A stretch of DNA of 64,000 nt, from assembly GCA_024114885.1 (NCBI GenBank), contig CP099423.1:682001-746000 (forward strand), in the 5' to 3' direction. The stretch comes from Septoria linicola (Eukaryota; Ascomycota; Dothideomycetes; Mycosphaerellales; Mycosphaerellaceae). A program made the position numbers and the translations under genes. This document shows, piece by piece, positions 32,443 through 44,257 of this stretch. Below the pieces are notes generated by a model, which saw nothing but the letters and a program-made list of their open reading frames with translations, was not told the origin of the DNA and searched no databases. How positions within the stretch are numbered: position 1 is the first letter of the stretch; each line of letters starts with the position of its first letter.

Positions 32443-32483
32443 ATGACGAGGTCATTGGTTCGAATCCAGTAGAGGGCATCTTC

Positions 32484-32487
32484 TTTT
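32484..32487 (+). terminator. Pol III T4 terminator
   Basis: TTTT starts 6 nt after the tRNA discriminator base, as expected for a Pol III terminator. Confidence 0.6.
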
Positions 32488-32756
32488 GCCCATACCGTCG
32501 CGGTGGTGTTGTTGTCAATTCTTGCCATACCAGAAGCTGAGACCATGCCAAGGCCGGTCGGCGGTGATGTGAGCGGACGACTACCCCAGAAGAGCGCCTC
32601 TGAGCACTACAAATCTGGCAGATGATCGAGGAGAGTGGAAGCGTGGTATATGGGCTTCCTTTTGCTGACCTCGCAGCTCATAAGTCCAAGCGAAATATTG
32701 CTTTTCTTGGCGCTTGAGCAGCCACCAATCCTGCTGACTTTGGGCGCAGGGATTTC

Positions 32757-34486
32757 TCACACGTCTGCTCTGCCCGCATCTGCAAGAAGAATTTTCATCA
32801 TGTGCAGACTCGCATGTGGATCGTACACAGGAGGCAAGCTCTGGCTCTGGCTTCTACTCGTTGCCTCCGATTTTGGCACATCCATGACTCTGTCCCCGAA
32901 GCTCGATGGTATCTCTTCCAGCATCCTCTGTTTGGTTTCTGGGAACATGAGATAGGCAAAGATCAAGAACAGCACAGTCGGCCCCAGGAAGACGTAATAA
33001 ACTGGCGCCTGTCAGCAGATATTCGTCGTTAAACCTCGTCCGAACTCACAGTTGTGTCTGATCGTTGAGAATGCTATCGGCGCTGCTTCCGACCTGCAAA
33101 ACAGTAGACATAAGTCAGCGGTTGTCTCAGACACGACGGGCCATGTTCACCGAGTACTTACAATCCAGCGATTATTGCGAACGAAGTGGCACCAGTGAAG
33201 CCCATGACCTTGCTGCGAAGGGGAACGGGAAGCACTTCAGCTTGGTAGATGCCGGGAGAACTGCCAAAGGCAGCATCTACACGCCAGTGTTAGCGACGAG
33301 GGACGACGACGAGCGACAGGAGCCACTCACAATGCACTACTGTCAGCAAGTAAATGCCCAGCACTGCGAAGGCTTTGCCGACCTTGTTCCCGCTGAACTG
33401 AAACTGCCATTGCATAACAGCAGAGTAGATCAAGCAAAGGACACTGCCAGCCAGACCTGAGAGCATGAGCTTCCGCCGACCCCAACGATCGATCACGAAC
33501 TTATCCGTGATGGTAACAGCTAGAAAGCAAACAGTGCCGTATGCTCCCGCCAGGATCAGTCTCGTGTTGACCTCAATCCCGAGCGCTTGGTACAGCCTGA
33601 CTTGGAAGTATCCGATGACTTGAGCTCCGGTCAAGCTAGGCATGATTCCACAAACAAAAGCCACTGCAACTCGCTTGCGCAACAGCCTGAAGCCTTCGGA
33701 TCTTGACAGCCTGCGGCGTGCTTCGAAGTCGATTTGTGCAGTCATGTGCGAGAACTCCTTATTCAATTCGTCTGGGTCTAGATTTGGTCGCAAGCCCTCA
33801 AAGACTTCTCGGGCTTCATCGATGTCACCTTGAGCAATCAGATACCTCGGTGACTCCGGTACGAACGTTGCCAGACCGAGGAGTAACACGAAGCTCCACG
33901 GGATCTGTAATGCAATAGGCAGCCTCCACTGCAGAGACCCATAGGGTGCATAGCTGCAAGCCATGCCGATCCAGTTCGATATCATGATTCCACCTCCCAT
34001 CATGAGACCAGAACATCCAGCTATCAGGCCTCGATTGTACGCAGGAGCGACTTCGCAGAGGTAGATCGCTGTCGTCGTGTACAAAGCCCCAGTAGGTAAT
34101 CCTGCTACAGCTCTGCCAATAATGAAGATATTCATGTTCGTAGCAGCGAGCTGAATGATCGGACCAAATGCCGCAGTAGCTGTCAACAACTGCAAGAAGC
34201 GGAGTCGGCCTAAGCGATCTGCAACCAGGACCTGTAGCAGACAGCCCACAGCCTGGCCAGCATAGTATAGCGAGGCAACAGCTCCGACCCATGCGGGTGA
34301 CGGATGGTCCATGTACGCGAGCCAGCTCGGTTTGGCAATAGTTGTGGTCACGATGCCACTATCATAGCCAGATCTCACGCGGCTCAGCTGGATTTACGAG
34401 AAACAAGAATTCAGTACTCACAAGAAAGTACCGATGGCCACAAAAGAAGCAAGTGCCAGGATGTGAAAGCCATTGTTCATTCTCAT
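32757..34486 (-). CDS. MFS sugar transporter
   Basis: Exons 34486-34422, 34373-33331, 33276-33162, 33093-33050 and 33001-32757 give 503 residues with the frame intact. Marks: FLSGYDSGIV in segment 1, ADRLGRLRFLQLL, GRAVAGLPTGALYTTTAIYLCEVAP, WRLPIALQIPWSF, PESPRYLIAQGD, DRWGRRKLMLSG, AFGSSPGIYQAEVLPVPLRSK and FPETKQRML, the order of the sugar-porter family. The central loop and the RWGRR motif fit fungal hexose/maltose-type porters, and it differs clearly from the transporter at 29736, so the two are not recent duplicates. Introns are 48-68 bp. The sugar carried is unknown. Confidence 0.9.
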
Positions 34487-35531
34487 GTTGTAACTCTGCG
34501 GATGGCGTGGTTAGAGAATAGCTTCAAGACGAGGTATCGGCAACGACCAAAGGATAGTAGGAACAGCAATGGTAAGTACAACAGTAGACTTCTTTCCATT
34601 CCTACCTTTGCGATAGCATTATCTCGGCCAAGTCTACATTGCGTTCTCCACATGTAGCACGACAACGAACCAGCAAGCTTACAGCACCATCGTGTCAGTA
34701 GAAATTGTGAAGGATCCAGCAGTGCTAAGGCTCTGGGCAGCTCAATCACGACTGATACAAGAGTGAAGTCGAAGTAGAGCTCTTGTCGACTGCTTGGCGA
34801 GCATATGCTGCGCCTACTTGGGATCTGGAGTGCGTCATATATCTGGCGGAGAAGAGCTCTGAGTGGTGCGGTGCGTTGGAGATGCCGACGCGTTCCTGGT
34901 CGCCAAGGACATGGAGGGATGAACGCAGCCCGGAAGACATGGAATGCAGCAGGCATATGTCTTGAGAACTATCTTCGGAAGAAGTAGGCCTAGCTCGGGC
35001 TGAAAGATAGTGATCAATGCTGTGATCTTTGTCGTCTGTCTTGAAGCGTTCATGAGGCGCAGTCTTCTGCCGGAAAGTAGTTGTCTCAGATCTTCAATGG
35101 CCGCGACCTTGTGCCATTACATCAGCATAGCGGCGCTCTCTGCGTGTCTTCCAGTATCAAGTGTCGGCATATCAAAGCATCATTGACATGAAGCAGGAGA
35201 ATCGAGCACCGAGAAGAAGTTGAGGTGAAGTGTAAGTCCAACAGGGCCGCGTCCTGCCGTGTTGAGACTGAAACACCACCCAAACACATCCTCGACCATG
35301 ACGCGCTCTCTGATCTTCAGCAACGTTCTGTATTCTAACTCCGTCTGGACACTACCTACCAATGCTCGCTATGCACACGCCAACCCTTTTGACACTTCCC
35401 ATATAGCTCATCAACCTGTTTCTCATTTCCCGTTCCATCATGCATCGCAAGCCGCAAAACAGCAAACGAAAGGACTCTATGCACAAAATGCACTCCACGC
35501 CATGCTTTCTAAACCGAACAGTTCTTGCTTA
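34487..35531. other. intergenic, no supported gene
   Basis: Promoter of the second transporter and 3' flank of BRO1. Short frames on both strands look non-coding. Confidence 0.45.
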
Positions 35532-38500
35532 TCACTTCCACGAACTTAGCCCTGCAAATGGGTCGCCACCACTGCCATTTGGCTGTTGATGCTGGCTCCC
35601 TCTTGCACCTTGGCTAGCATAACCTCCAGAACCAGCCGGATAGCCGCTTGCCTGCATAGCGCTGTAATCCTGACTTGGTGGAGGGCCAGGCGGTGGAGGA
35701 GGTGGCTGCCAGCCTTGAGGCATGCTTTGGCTGCCGTAGCTTTGGTGCTGTGGCTGGCCGTAATGCGTTGTGCTTGGTTGCTGATAGTTGTTGTATTGCT
35801 GATTTGGTGGCGGAGAGAAGTATTGCTGATGAGCGGGAGGCGACATGGCGCCGTACTGGACGGGATTGTAGTTTGCAGCTTGCGGCTGTTGTTGAGATTG
35901 TTGGAAGGAAGGGTATGGCGCAGGCGACTGCATGCTACCTCCGTTTTGTTGGTAGCGTGGCGTGATCGGCGGACTGGCGGCTGGATTGTACGAAGGCTGC
36001 TGTTGCTGACCATAGTTTTGCTGCTGCAGCGGCGGAGGTCGATGAGCAGAGTTCCTCTGATCGCCGAAGCTTGGTATCGGCGATGACGATTGAGCACTGC
36101 TCGGACTGATGCTCATGCGTTCCATCAGCTCTTTCATGCGAGCCTGCTCACGTTCCGCACCACTGCCCTTCGCGGCTTCGATTGCGCCCAGTAGCTGCCC
36201 ACCTTCTGATCGACGATTCTCGACAAAAGAGTCCACGTTCTTCTTGAGGCTGTCGACAGTCTCCTGGATCTCGTCATAGAACTGCTGCGCTCGCGACAAA
36301 CCAGCTTGAAGGTCTTTGTAGGCCTGAAACACCTTCCTGTACTTCCCGAGAACAGCATTACGTTGTCGCGAGAAAGCTTCGTACTTGTTTTGTTCTCCTC
36401 GTACTCGCTTATCCTGCAGCAGATCGCTGTAAGTCCGTGTGAGCTCCTTCATAAGTGATGACTGCTTGTGCACGGCCTGCAGAATGCGATTCTGGTGAGG
36501 TCGGAACTTTTCGAGTTCTGCCTTGAAGAGAGCATTTTCTTGACTCGTGATCGCCTTCTTGTTGAGCATGATCACGTTCGAGATATCGTCGCTGTGTATC
36601 TGTTGCAAATCATCAGCCTGCCAGTCTCGCCCGGATTCATAGAAATCAGACATACCTTCTCCTTCAGATCCTTCAGCACTTGAGCGCGTTCGCGCTTCAC
36701 GAGCTGTAGCTTATTGATGAGTCCTTCAACGCGCTCGATTTGCTCAGCGACGGTCTGCTGCGAGTCGTCCTCAAAGTCGTCATCAAGCAAATTGCCCTCA
36801 TCCTTGACACCTGGACTCGTCACACCTTTCCTGCCAGCACCGGCCTTAACCATGGCACGTTGGTAGAGCACATCCGCTTCGTCTGTTTCTCCGGCAGAGC
36901 GCATCTCGTCCATGTCAGACTCATGCTGCCGGAACGTGCTGAAGAGCTGTGCATCGCTGGTCGAAGCCTCCTCAACAGCGGCTCGATAGCTCTTCGCATC
37001 TTGGCGTAGAGTTTGCGTCAAGCGACTCGAGGGCTGCTGGGTCCATTCAGCTCCGTACTTGCTTCGCATCTTCTCACACACTGATTCTTCCATGTCAAGC
37101 TGCTTTCCACATGTCTCAAGCGTGAACATGATAGCCTGCTTCTCCTCGCGCAGTGCGTCGAATGTGGGACCGAACGGATTGTGACCGGCAAGCTCACTAC
37201 ACCAGTTCCGGAAGTCCTCGTCCACACTCATCGAGTCCTGGTCGACAGCACCTTTTAGGATATTCAGACTTCCAGGCAGTTTCAGATAGTCGAGCGAAGT
37301 AGCTAGCTCGTCGTCTGCAGTCTCCACGCGCTCGGCCTCTGATCTAATCACCTTCGCTTTCTCCTCATCGTACAAGCTGGCGCTTTCTGTCACTGACATT
37401 GGAACGATCCGCTGGAAGATGTCCGGACCAATGATTCGCTGGATGTCCTGGCCCTGGTAGAGCTCACTGACAGGAATCGCCTTTGCTGCTGGGAGCTTTG
37501 GTATGCTCGGGAGATTCGTCTCAGACGGTACTGGTTGATGATAGATCATGTCGTTGTCGCGGTTGTACTCAGCCAGAAGGTCTTGTATCGATGCCAATTG
37601 CTTCTTGGTCATGTCGGCCAAGATCCCTCCTGTCTCTGACGCAAGATTGCTGTTCGCTGGAGCACTGCCAGGAAAGCCGTTCGCCAGCCGGCTGGCCTCT
37701 TTACTTGCTGTGTTCGCAGCGTTCAGCCGACCGATTGCTTGCCCGTAGCTGTTCGCCTCGTAGTCCGCGACTGCCTGGTAGTACTGAGCCACACTGGCCA
37801 AATGGTGCTGCTTGATCTGTACAACCAGCAGCCACACACGCTCAAAGACTGCTCTCGACACATTGTCCTGCACGCCTTCGACTGCCTGTGCGTAGAGATA
37901 TGCCGCCTGTGCAGCCAATTTGGCAATCAATCCCGGCTTCTTCTTGTCCACAACCTGCTTCTCGATAAACACTTCCTGCCCTTGAGCCAGCATGATGCTT
38001 ATCAGCGTCTTGACCGTCTCCCTGCTCAGATCCGTGCTTGGTGCGTGCAGGAAGTTCTCGTTGATGTATGTGAACATGCCTGCACTCGCCTGGAATGAGT
38101 GGTACGCCGTCTTCAGACCAGTATCCTCATGTCTGTTCTGATTCGCAGCATGACAGCTCAGAACGGCTGAGATATTGAAGATGATGCTCGCTTTCTCGAA
38201 TGCCAGACTGTATTGACTCGTCGGCTTATGCGTGAAAGCATCGAACCACGTAAAGCTGATCTTAATGTGGTTCTCATCGACCGGAAATCTTAGGTCGAGT
38301 AGTTCTAACTGTCCATAATATCTGTACAGCAAGTCCCTGCCTGCTGCGCTGTCTTTCCCAGCACCTCGCATGTCCTGCCGCAGTCGGTTGAGCGCGGCGC
38401 ACTCATCATTGTATCGCTCCGGGTCGTCGCCATATGCGGATCGAATGTGTTGCTTGATCGGTATTATCCAGTCAATTTCGTTCGTCTGTTTGAGCGGACT

Positions 38501-38569
38501 GGAAATCATCGGGACTTGCATGGCGGCGGCAGACAGTTGCCTCGAAAGGCCCGGTCGTATAGGTAGCAT
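35532..38569 (-). CDS. bro1: BRO1-domain vacuolar sorting protein (ESCRT-associated)
   Basis: Exons 38569-36656 and 36599-35532 give 993 residues (56-bp intron joining LKDLKEK to IHSDDISN). The N-terminal Bro1 domain (VPMISSPLKQTNEIDWIIP..., ISFTWFDAFTHKPTSQYSLAFEKASIIFNISAVLS) is followed by a long helical V domain (...AVHKQSSLMKELTRTYSDLL..., LSRAQQFYDEIQETVDSLKK). The tail is Pro/Gln/Tyr-rich and ends GGDPFAGLSSWK. Bro1 binds Snf7 and recruits the ubiquitin hydrolase Doa4 at multivesicular bodies. The opening motif matches Bro1 better than its paralogue PalA/Rim20. An internal ATG at 38521 in a good context (gccgccATG) begins right before VPMIS and may be the real start (977 residues). Confidence 0.93.
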
Positions 38570-39425
38570 TCTGCTGCCTTCCTTCGAAACTCGATATGCA
38601 GGTTCGCTTGCCAGGTCATGAGACAGTCGTCCAGGTTGTACAAAGGCAGTTGCGCCTCACGAATCGAGGTGAGTGTAATTCAGGTTTCTCGTCACCGCGA
38701 GGCCATCTCCCAGGAACAGGCAGCAAATCAAGCGGATCCGGTTTGTGTGACTGTGGCTGGACTGGCTGGATACTGTTTTCTCTTCCGTCGCTCCTCTTTC
38801 CTTTCCAATATCCTCGCCAAGTGTATCGTCTGTCTCAAATTCAGATGTATCGTTCCAAACCGCCGGGTTGAGTTGGGCTTCGAGAGTGACGTTTTAGCTT
38901 GAGCACTGACACTGATGGAAGAGGGACCGTTTCTGCGGCCGCTTTCTTTCACAACATCTGTGCATACATATCACTCCTGTAGGATCACCTCCACCTACGT
39001 ATTTAAGAAGACCGCGATATTGAGCGTCGCGCTCGAGGCTGAGTGCTGATCACAAGGCCTCGAATATATCCAGTAGAGACAGCAGAACACCTGCTCTTCT
39101 ATTATGGCTTAAGCGCCCACGTTCAAAGCTCGCGCTTAACCATCCGCGGGAAGCACCAGCGCTGCAGGCAAAGCAGTATTGTCACAGCAAAGACATCAGG
39201 CGTTCTGAGCTGATCGCAAATTCACACTGGTGCTACATATATTGGGCGCTAAGTCGAGACTTGGAGTCGAGATGTCCGATTGAGACAACGACGAACACAC
39301 TACTACTGTACAATCTGATCTGATGCCCAGCCTTATGCTTACAGTATCATCTATCACCACGCAATGCAATGTACAATTCTCTCAACGCCATCCTGCGCGG
39401 TGCCAGCAAATTCAGCCTACATCCA
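38570..39425. other. intergenic, nothing recognised
   Basis: Upstream of BRO1 and downstream of MDJ1, both minus. No gene seen. Confidence 0.45.
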
Positions 39426-41108
39426 TCACGAACCGGGTCCCGAGGCCTTCTTCCTGGGCTTCTCATCTTTGCTCGGGTCCTTCGCCTTCTCTTCGCCCGA
39501 CTTGTCAAGATTGTCGTGTTGTCCAGAGATGTTGTGCCAGAGATGTTTCAGGAAGCCCTCATCTTTGTGACTAGCCGCGCTTGAGTCTGTGGTCGATGAC
39601 TTTGTGGCATCGACCTTCTTCGTGGGGTCACTGTTCATGCCTTTGAGATTCATGATCCGCTTCGCGCTGTTGTCACCCATCTCATCCGCAAGCATCTCCA
39701 AGATCGTCCTTTGGTTCACCGACAGGTACTTTGGCATTTGCACCTTGAACTCGACACGCAGGTCTCCCTTTGTGCCTTGTCGGGAGTTCAGCTTCTTCAT
39801 TCCCATACCAGGCATGGTGATCTTGTCTCCAGTCCCTGTTCCCGTTGCAATCTTGACCTTGACGTCGCCATCTAACGTGGGTACTGTGATCTCACCTCCG
39901 AGTGTTGCAGTGGTCAAAGGTATGCTGGCTGTGTAAAGAACGTCCGAGCCATTTCTTTGGAACTTCGTATCGGGTGCCACGCGAATGAAAACGTAAAGAT
40001 CACCCTGTTGTGCCCTGGCATTGGGATTCGTCGCCTGCCCAGTAGCAGGATGATCTCCTTCTCCCATGACCCGTAATCGCATGCCGTCTTCCACACCCCC
40101 AGGAATATCGACTGTGACAGTTCTCTTCTCCCTCGTGGCGCCGTTGCCTCTGCATGTTCCACATTCACTCCCCTTCGGCACCTGCTGTCCAGTTCCACCA
40201 CAGGTTCCGCACGTACTGGCCATCTGGAATCCACCTTGCATGAAATGCACTCTCGTACCTGTCCCATCACAAGTCTTACACGCGCTTCTCGTTGTGCCCT
40301 TCTTCAGACCCGATCCAGTACATGTCTTGCACTTGGCAAGCGGCGTGATAACAATGTCCTTCTGCACACCCTTTGCAGCGTCCATGAACGAGATGTTGGT
40401 CTGCACTTCAACGTTCTCTCCCACCATAACCTCTTCCTGGAACGGTCCGCCGCCCCTTGATCTCCCTCGTCTCGCACCTCCACCACCAAACGCAGAGAAC
40501 AGGTCCTCGAAGTTGAACTCTGCGCCACCTCCAAATCCTCCTTGAGCTCCTCCGCCAAAGCCGCCAAACGGGTTTCCGCCCATGCCTCCGCCAAACGGGT
40601 TGCCGCCCATACCACCTCCTGGTCCAGGATTGAAACCTGGGTCGCCGCCAGTATTACCATTCGCATCGAACGCTGCACTTCCATACTGATCATACATTTC
40701 TTTCTTCTTGCCATCACTCAAGATTTCGTATGCAGTTTGTGCTTCAGCAAACTTCTCCTTCGCTTTGGGATCCTTGTTTGTATCTGGATGGTATTTCTTC
40801 GCGAGGCCATAGTAGGCCTTCTTGATTTCAGACGAAGAGGCAGATTTATTGACTCCCAACGCATTATATGGGTCCTTGATGGCATAGGAGGGAGATGAGT
40901 GGAAAGATCGTATTCGATTGTGGTTCGATGCGCGTTTATGTATTTGTTGTGATCGAGGGCGATGTTGCGCTGATGTGAATGTTCGTGCATGATGAGGACA
41001 TGATGGGCGATCGTGGTAGCGATTTGTGGCAGATGGTCGACTTGTGGCGAGTATGCGCAGAGGCGTCGTTGCAGCCTTTGGCAACAGCGCCGGCGATGCT
41101 AGACTCAT
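39426..41108 (-). CDS. mdj1: mitochondrial DnaJ/Hsp40 co-chaperone
   Basis: Single exon, 560 residues. The N-terminal 75 residues are Arg/Ser-rich without acids, a mitochondrial presequence. J domain: DPYNALGVNKSASSSEIKKAYYGLAKKYHPDTN, with the HPD that stimulates Hsp70. A Gly/Phe-rich linker (GGNPFGG repeats) follows, then four zinc-binding motifs CKTCTGSG, CKTCDGTG, CGTCGGTG and CGTCRGNG. The C-terminal substrate domain has DIPGGVEDGMRLRVMGEG and GDLYVFIRVAPDTKFQRNGSD. This is a class A Hsp40 like yeast Mdj1, which assists folding in the mitochondrial matrix. The charged C-terminal extension (HLWHNISGQHDNLDKSGEEK...) is usual in fungal Mdj1. Confidence 0.95.
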   Translation of the reverse strand: MSLASPALLPKAATTPLRILATSRPSATNRYHDRPSCPHHARTFTSAQHRPRSQQIHKRASNHNRIRSFHSSPSYAIKDPYNALGVNKSASSSEIKKAYYGLAKKYHPDTNKDPKAKEKFAEAQTAYEILSDGKKKEMYDQYGSAAFDANGNTGGDPGFNPGPGGGMGGNPFGGGMGGNPFGGFGGGAQGGFGGGAEFNFEDLFSAFGGGGARRGRSRGGGPFQEEVMVGENVEVQTNISFMDAAKGVQKDIVITPLAKCKTCTGSGLKKGTTRSACKTCDGTGTRVHFMQGGFQMASTCGTCGGTGQQVPKGSECGTCRGNGATREKRTVTVDIPGGVEDGMRLRVMGEGDHPATGQATNPNARAQQGDLYVFIRVAPDTKFQRNGSDVLYTASIPLTTATLGGEITVPTLDGDVKVKIATGTGTGDKITMPGMGMKKLNSRQGTKGDLRVEFKVQMPKYLSVNQRTILEMLADEMGDNSAKRIMNLKGMNSDPTKKVDATKSSTTDSSAASHKDEGFLKHLWHNISGQHDNLDKSGEEKAKDPSKDEKPRKKASGPGS

Positions 41109-42574
41109 TGCGGGGAGTCTGTATTATATGGAGTCGCAAAGAGATATGGGAGTGGTCAGCATTAAACATGTGCATTCATTGTACAAAAGTTTAGTTCACT
41201 CCCGAGCTCGGCGAAATCTGCCGACGCGCGCACGGATCCGCGCTAGCGCCCATGTCATGCGAGTGAACGAACATTCGAGATATGGCTAGATGAGCCACAA
41301 CAAAACGAATGCATATGGAGAGCAGTGCTATGCTATCAGTATCACCCGAAGAGCCTCATGTACCATTGTAACTAGCCACTGGTGTCATGATCTCGTGAGA
41401 GCCAGGCATATATCAAATGAGCTGCCCGGACAACTCCGTACAGCTCCCCGCAATGTCGACCACTTTACCCGAGCATATCAAAGAGCTCTCGAAAGGCAAA
41501 AGATAAGGGCTCTGACCGGGTCAAAAGCATATGTACTGCGCCCATCGGGATTCTGGGATATCGTTAGACACTAGCCAACACTTTAGTGCTGCACGGAAGA
41601 CACTCACCGAACCCGAGTCTCCGCCTGTATCATAGTATGAACACCATGGGAAGGCGAAATGCTAACCACTGGTATCGTAATTAGCATACGAACGATGTGG
41701 AAATGGAGTCGAGATATTGTAGACTTACCTACACTATGAGCGCTTACTAATCATGCTTGTCAAATCGTATATGGCAGCCACTAAGCTCGAGTCTCAGCCG
41801 ACGATCAAAGAATAGCTCCAACACGTAGCTCGAGAAGACCGTACAAGCTCAGGTTATCGTTGCTGTAGATCGGGGACGTCGTGAGTGAAAGATGTGCCTC
41901 CCACATGCTGGACTAACACCTCTTGACAGAATGAGCTTGGTAGGGTAGCGATGGTAATGTACCCTTGGATGCCTTGCAATAACAATCATCCAGTCCGCGA
42001 CTAAGATCCGATTCCATAGAAAATATGAGGTCGAACATGGCCATTCCCAGAAACAGATTTGTCGATCCCGAGATGTTCTTCCAGCGTGGATCTGCTGGCA
42101 TATGCTTTTGGCGTAGCATGAAACAGCAGCGAGCAGCGTGTCGGAACCAAAAGAGAAATCGAATGAGCCAGGATGTTATGTGAAACCTGTCTCCGTTTCG
42201 AGCTAGGACGAGACGGATTGACTACGACACCTTTCGGCGGTAAAAGTGCTTGATGTGGTCTTCAGCGTGCAGTACCGAATAAACGTCCTCAAAGATGGAA
42301 CTGAACACACCAAAAATCATGCTTCAAGCTGGCAGACTTGAGCCAGCAATGTTAATTAAGAATTATCCAAAAATGTACCACAGTAGCACACATGCCCCAT
42401 TCGACGCCGACCACCTTAGCCATGAGCCATGATCTGGCCGTCTTAACTCCTTGCAGTATGCCTCAGTGGTATCATATGCTCACCCTCTCGTATGGTACAT
42501 CGCCAACAAACGCCGTGATCCTATCTGCCGGTTTCTATGCTGATCAAACTCTTCAATATGAGTGTTCGTCCACG
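41109..42574. other. 1.5-kb intergenic stretch, nothing recognised
   Basis: Only short frames. No RNA gene or repeat structure found by eye. Confidence 0.45.
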
Positions 42575-43220
42575 CTATGACTTCTTCACCGCATTCGGTG
42601 CAGATCTCATCCTGAAGGCTTTGTCTGTTGTCTGAGTCAGTTTCCGTCCTTCTACCCTGGCGTTGCCAGACGACAGTCTGTAGGCCTTACCTTTATTCTG
42701 TATCTTGTACACCATCTCCGCCACGACATCCATCTCGTTCACCGCAGCACCATTGAAGTTCTTCCTGACAGCCAGTGCCAATTGATCTTTCGATACTCGC
42801 CGCTTCTCTTTCTTCCTTGCCATTGTGGGAGATTGTCGGCCAATACCAGGGTTGGTCAGAAGGGCTTGTCGGTACGATGAGGTGAAGGCGGCGGGACTTG
42901 AAAGATTGTGCGAGACGCGGTACGTGTTTAACAGTTCCAGAGAAGCTTTATCCCACTGCATCTGCATTGTTGCACGTCAGCCATACTGCCTCCTTCCCTC
43001 AGCACTTTCCGTTGGACCGACTAACTCCTGTGCCATTCTGAGGCGCTGCAACAGCATCGGAATAATCATTGATCCTAGGCATATCGCTGTATTTCATGAT
43101 TCCATTTGGCATCGTGTGCTGTCCGTTCTTCTTGCTTGCTCGTGCATGAGCAGCCGCAGCGATTTGTCTCTCCCGCAAGGTTGCAGTGTCATTTCGCGCG
43201 TCGTGTGCTTTTGGCGGCAT
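42575..43220 (-). CDS. sap30: SAP30-like subunit of the Sin3 histone deacetylase complex
   Basis: Exons 43220-43026, 42961-42691 and 42624-42575 give 171 residues. After a basic N-terminus (MPPKAHDARNDTATLRERQI), the Sin3-binding region runs MQWDKASLELLNTYRVSHNL and later VRKNFNGAAVNEMDVVAEMVYKI, ending DKAFRMRSAP. This is the order of fungal SAP30_Sin3_bdg proteins, which stabilise the Sin3-Rpd3 deacetylase and help repress transcription. The introns (64 and 66 bp) use GTTAGT and GTAAGG donors with CTGAC branch sites. The third exon restores the conserved DKAFRMR end; an alternative frame (DEICTECGEE...) would need a non-GT donor. Confidence 0.82.
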
Positions 43221-44257
43221 CGTGGAATCTCGCGTGCACTCTCTGATCAAGCTGCTATGTTATGTACGTCGTGCAATCTCCAGAAGCGTCTGCATAGCAT
43301 GGCTAATAAGTTGCGGTCGATATCGCCATCAAATGGGCAGACAATGGCAAGCGATGTAAGATGCTGTGCTCCAGAAAACGCGACTTGAGACCGAGCAATG
43401 ACGATGGTCTTTCAGGGTCCAAATTTGCCAAGCATGCAGGTCTGCCGACTTCACGACGAATCCTTCGGGTCCTCTTCGCGCGCTCACGACCTAGCACACC
43501 TCCCGCAGCCTCGTATTGATCAAGCTCCTGCCTGCCGTTCCTGAACGTAGCCAACCATAAGAGAAGCCAGGCCTTCGAATATCGCACTCGTTTAAGCTCG
43601 CCAGCACTGCACTCTGCGAAGGTCTTGAAGCGCGATAGTCACAACAAGAATGCAGGATCTCCCGAGGTCGTTCAGAACACCCCATCACAGAACATTGGCT
43701 CTACTGGCGTGTTATTTCTCCATTGGAAAGGGTAGAGTGCTCTGAGTTTGACGTGTCGGTCCTGATTGCACGCCTTGACCAGGTCATGTTGTGCTAGACC
43801 TGTCTTCATTCTTCAACAGGCGCCAGTCTGTCAGCTATCCCAGTTGCCTTGGGTTTACATTGTCCAGCTGTGTTTTCGACAGGTATGATGGAGTTCTGGA
43901 TCGTTACGAGCCGGGCGCCTTGACAATACAATGGCTTACTTCCACTCGAAAGCGATTGCTCCCTCAGGCTGACAGTTTTAGTACCCACGCCTCAAGATAG
44001 TGAAGGCCTTCACTTCACTGCGCCCTTCGAGGCGATTGCGCGTCCCCCTCACTGGGCTTTGTAGCTGTCACTGCCTGCCCTTACTTCACTCACAATCCTA
44101 ACGCACTGACCAACCTTGACAGCACAAAAGAAACATCCTGCACCCCTCCAAACCCTTCCTCCTTCCAGAACAACATCGACTGCTGTCTTCTAACACTATC
44201 TACCAGTAGCTGTCACATCTTGACCTAGTCCACCAGCAAGCTCTTGAGACACCCTCC
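43221..44257. other. divergent intergenic region
   Basis: Between SAP30 (-) and the DUF6697-like gene (+). No gene seen. Confidence 0.45.

Larger units (their letters stand above)
32333..32478 (+). tRNA. tRNA-Thr(AGT) with two inserts, one in the D-stem
   Basis: Acceptor stem GCCCTCT (32333-32339) pairs with AGAGGGC (32471-32477), discriminator A at 32478. T-arm ATTGG-TTCGAAT-CCAGT (32454-32470) is perfect and contains the B box. Anticodon stem CGTCA/TGACG (32412-32416, 32444-32448), loop CTAGTA...A, anticodon AGT at 32419-32421. A 20-nt intron (32423-32442) lies at the usual 37/38 site. The D-stem GCTC/GAGC is complete only if 32344-32397 is removed: GC (32342-32343) then TC (32398-32399). 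Removing both inserts leaves 72 nt with every stem paired. The A box is split by the D-stem insert, so Pol III transcription may be weakened. Confidence 0.85.

Noticed and set aside
36656..38569. BRO1 gene as PalA/Rim20
   Set aside because: The opening VPMISSPLKQT...DWIIPIK and overall 993-residue layout match Bro1 better than the pH-signalling paralogue.
42575..42624. Alternative last exon of SAP30 reading DEICTECGEEV
   Set aside because: It needs a phase that no GT donor provides; the chosen exon gives the conserved DKAFRMR end.
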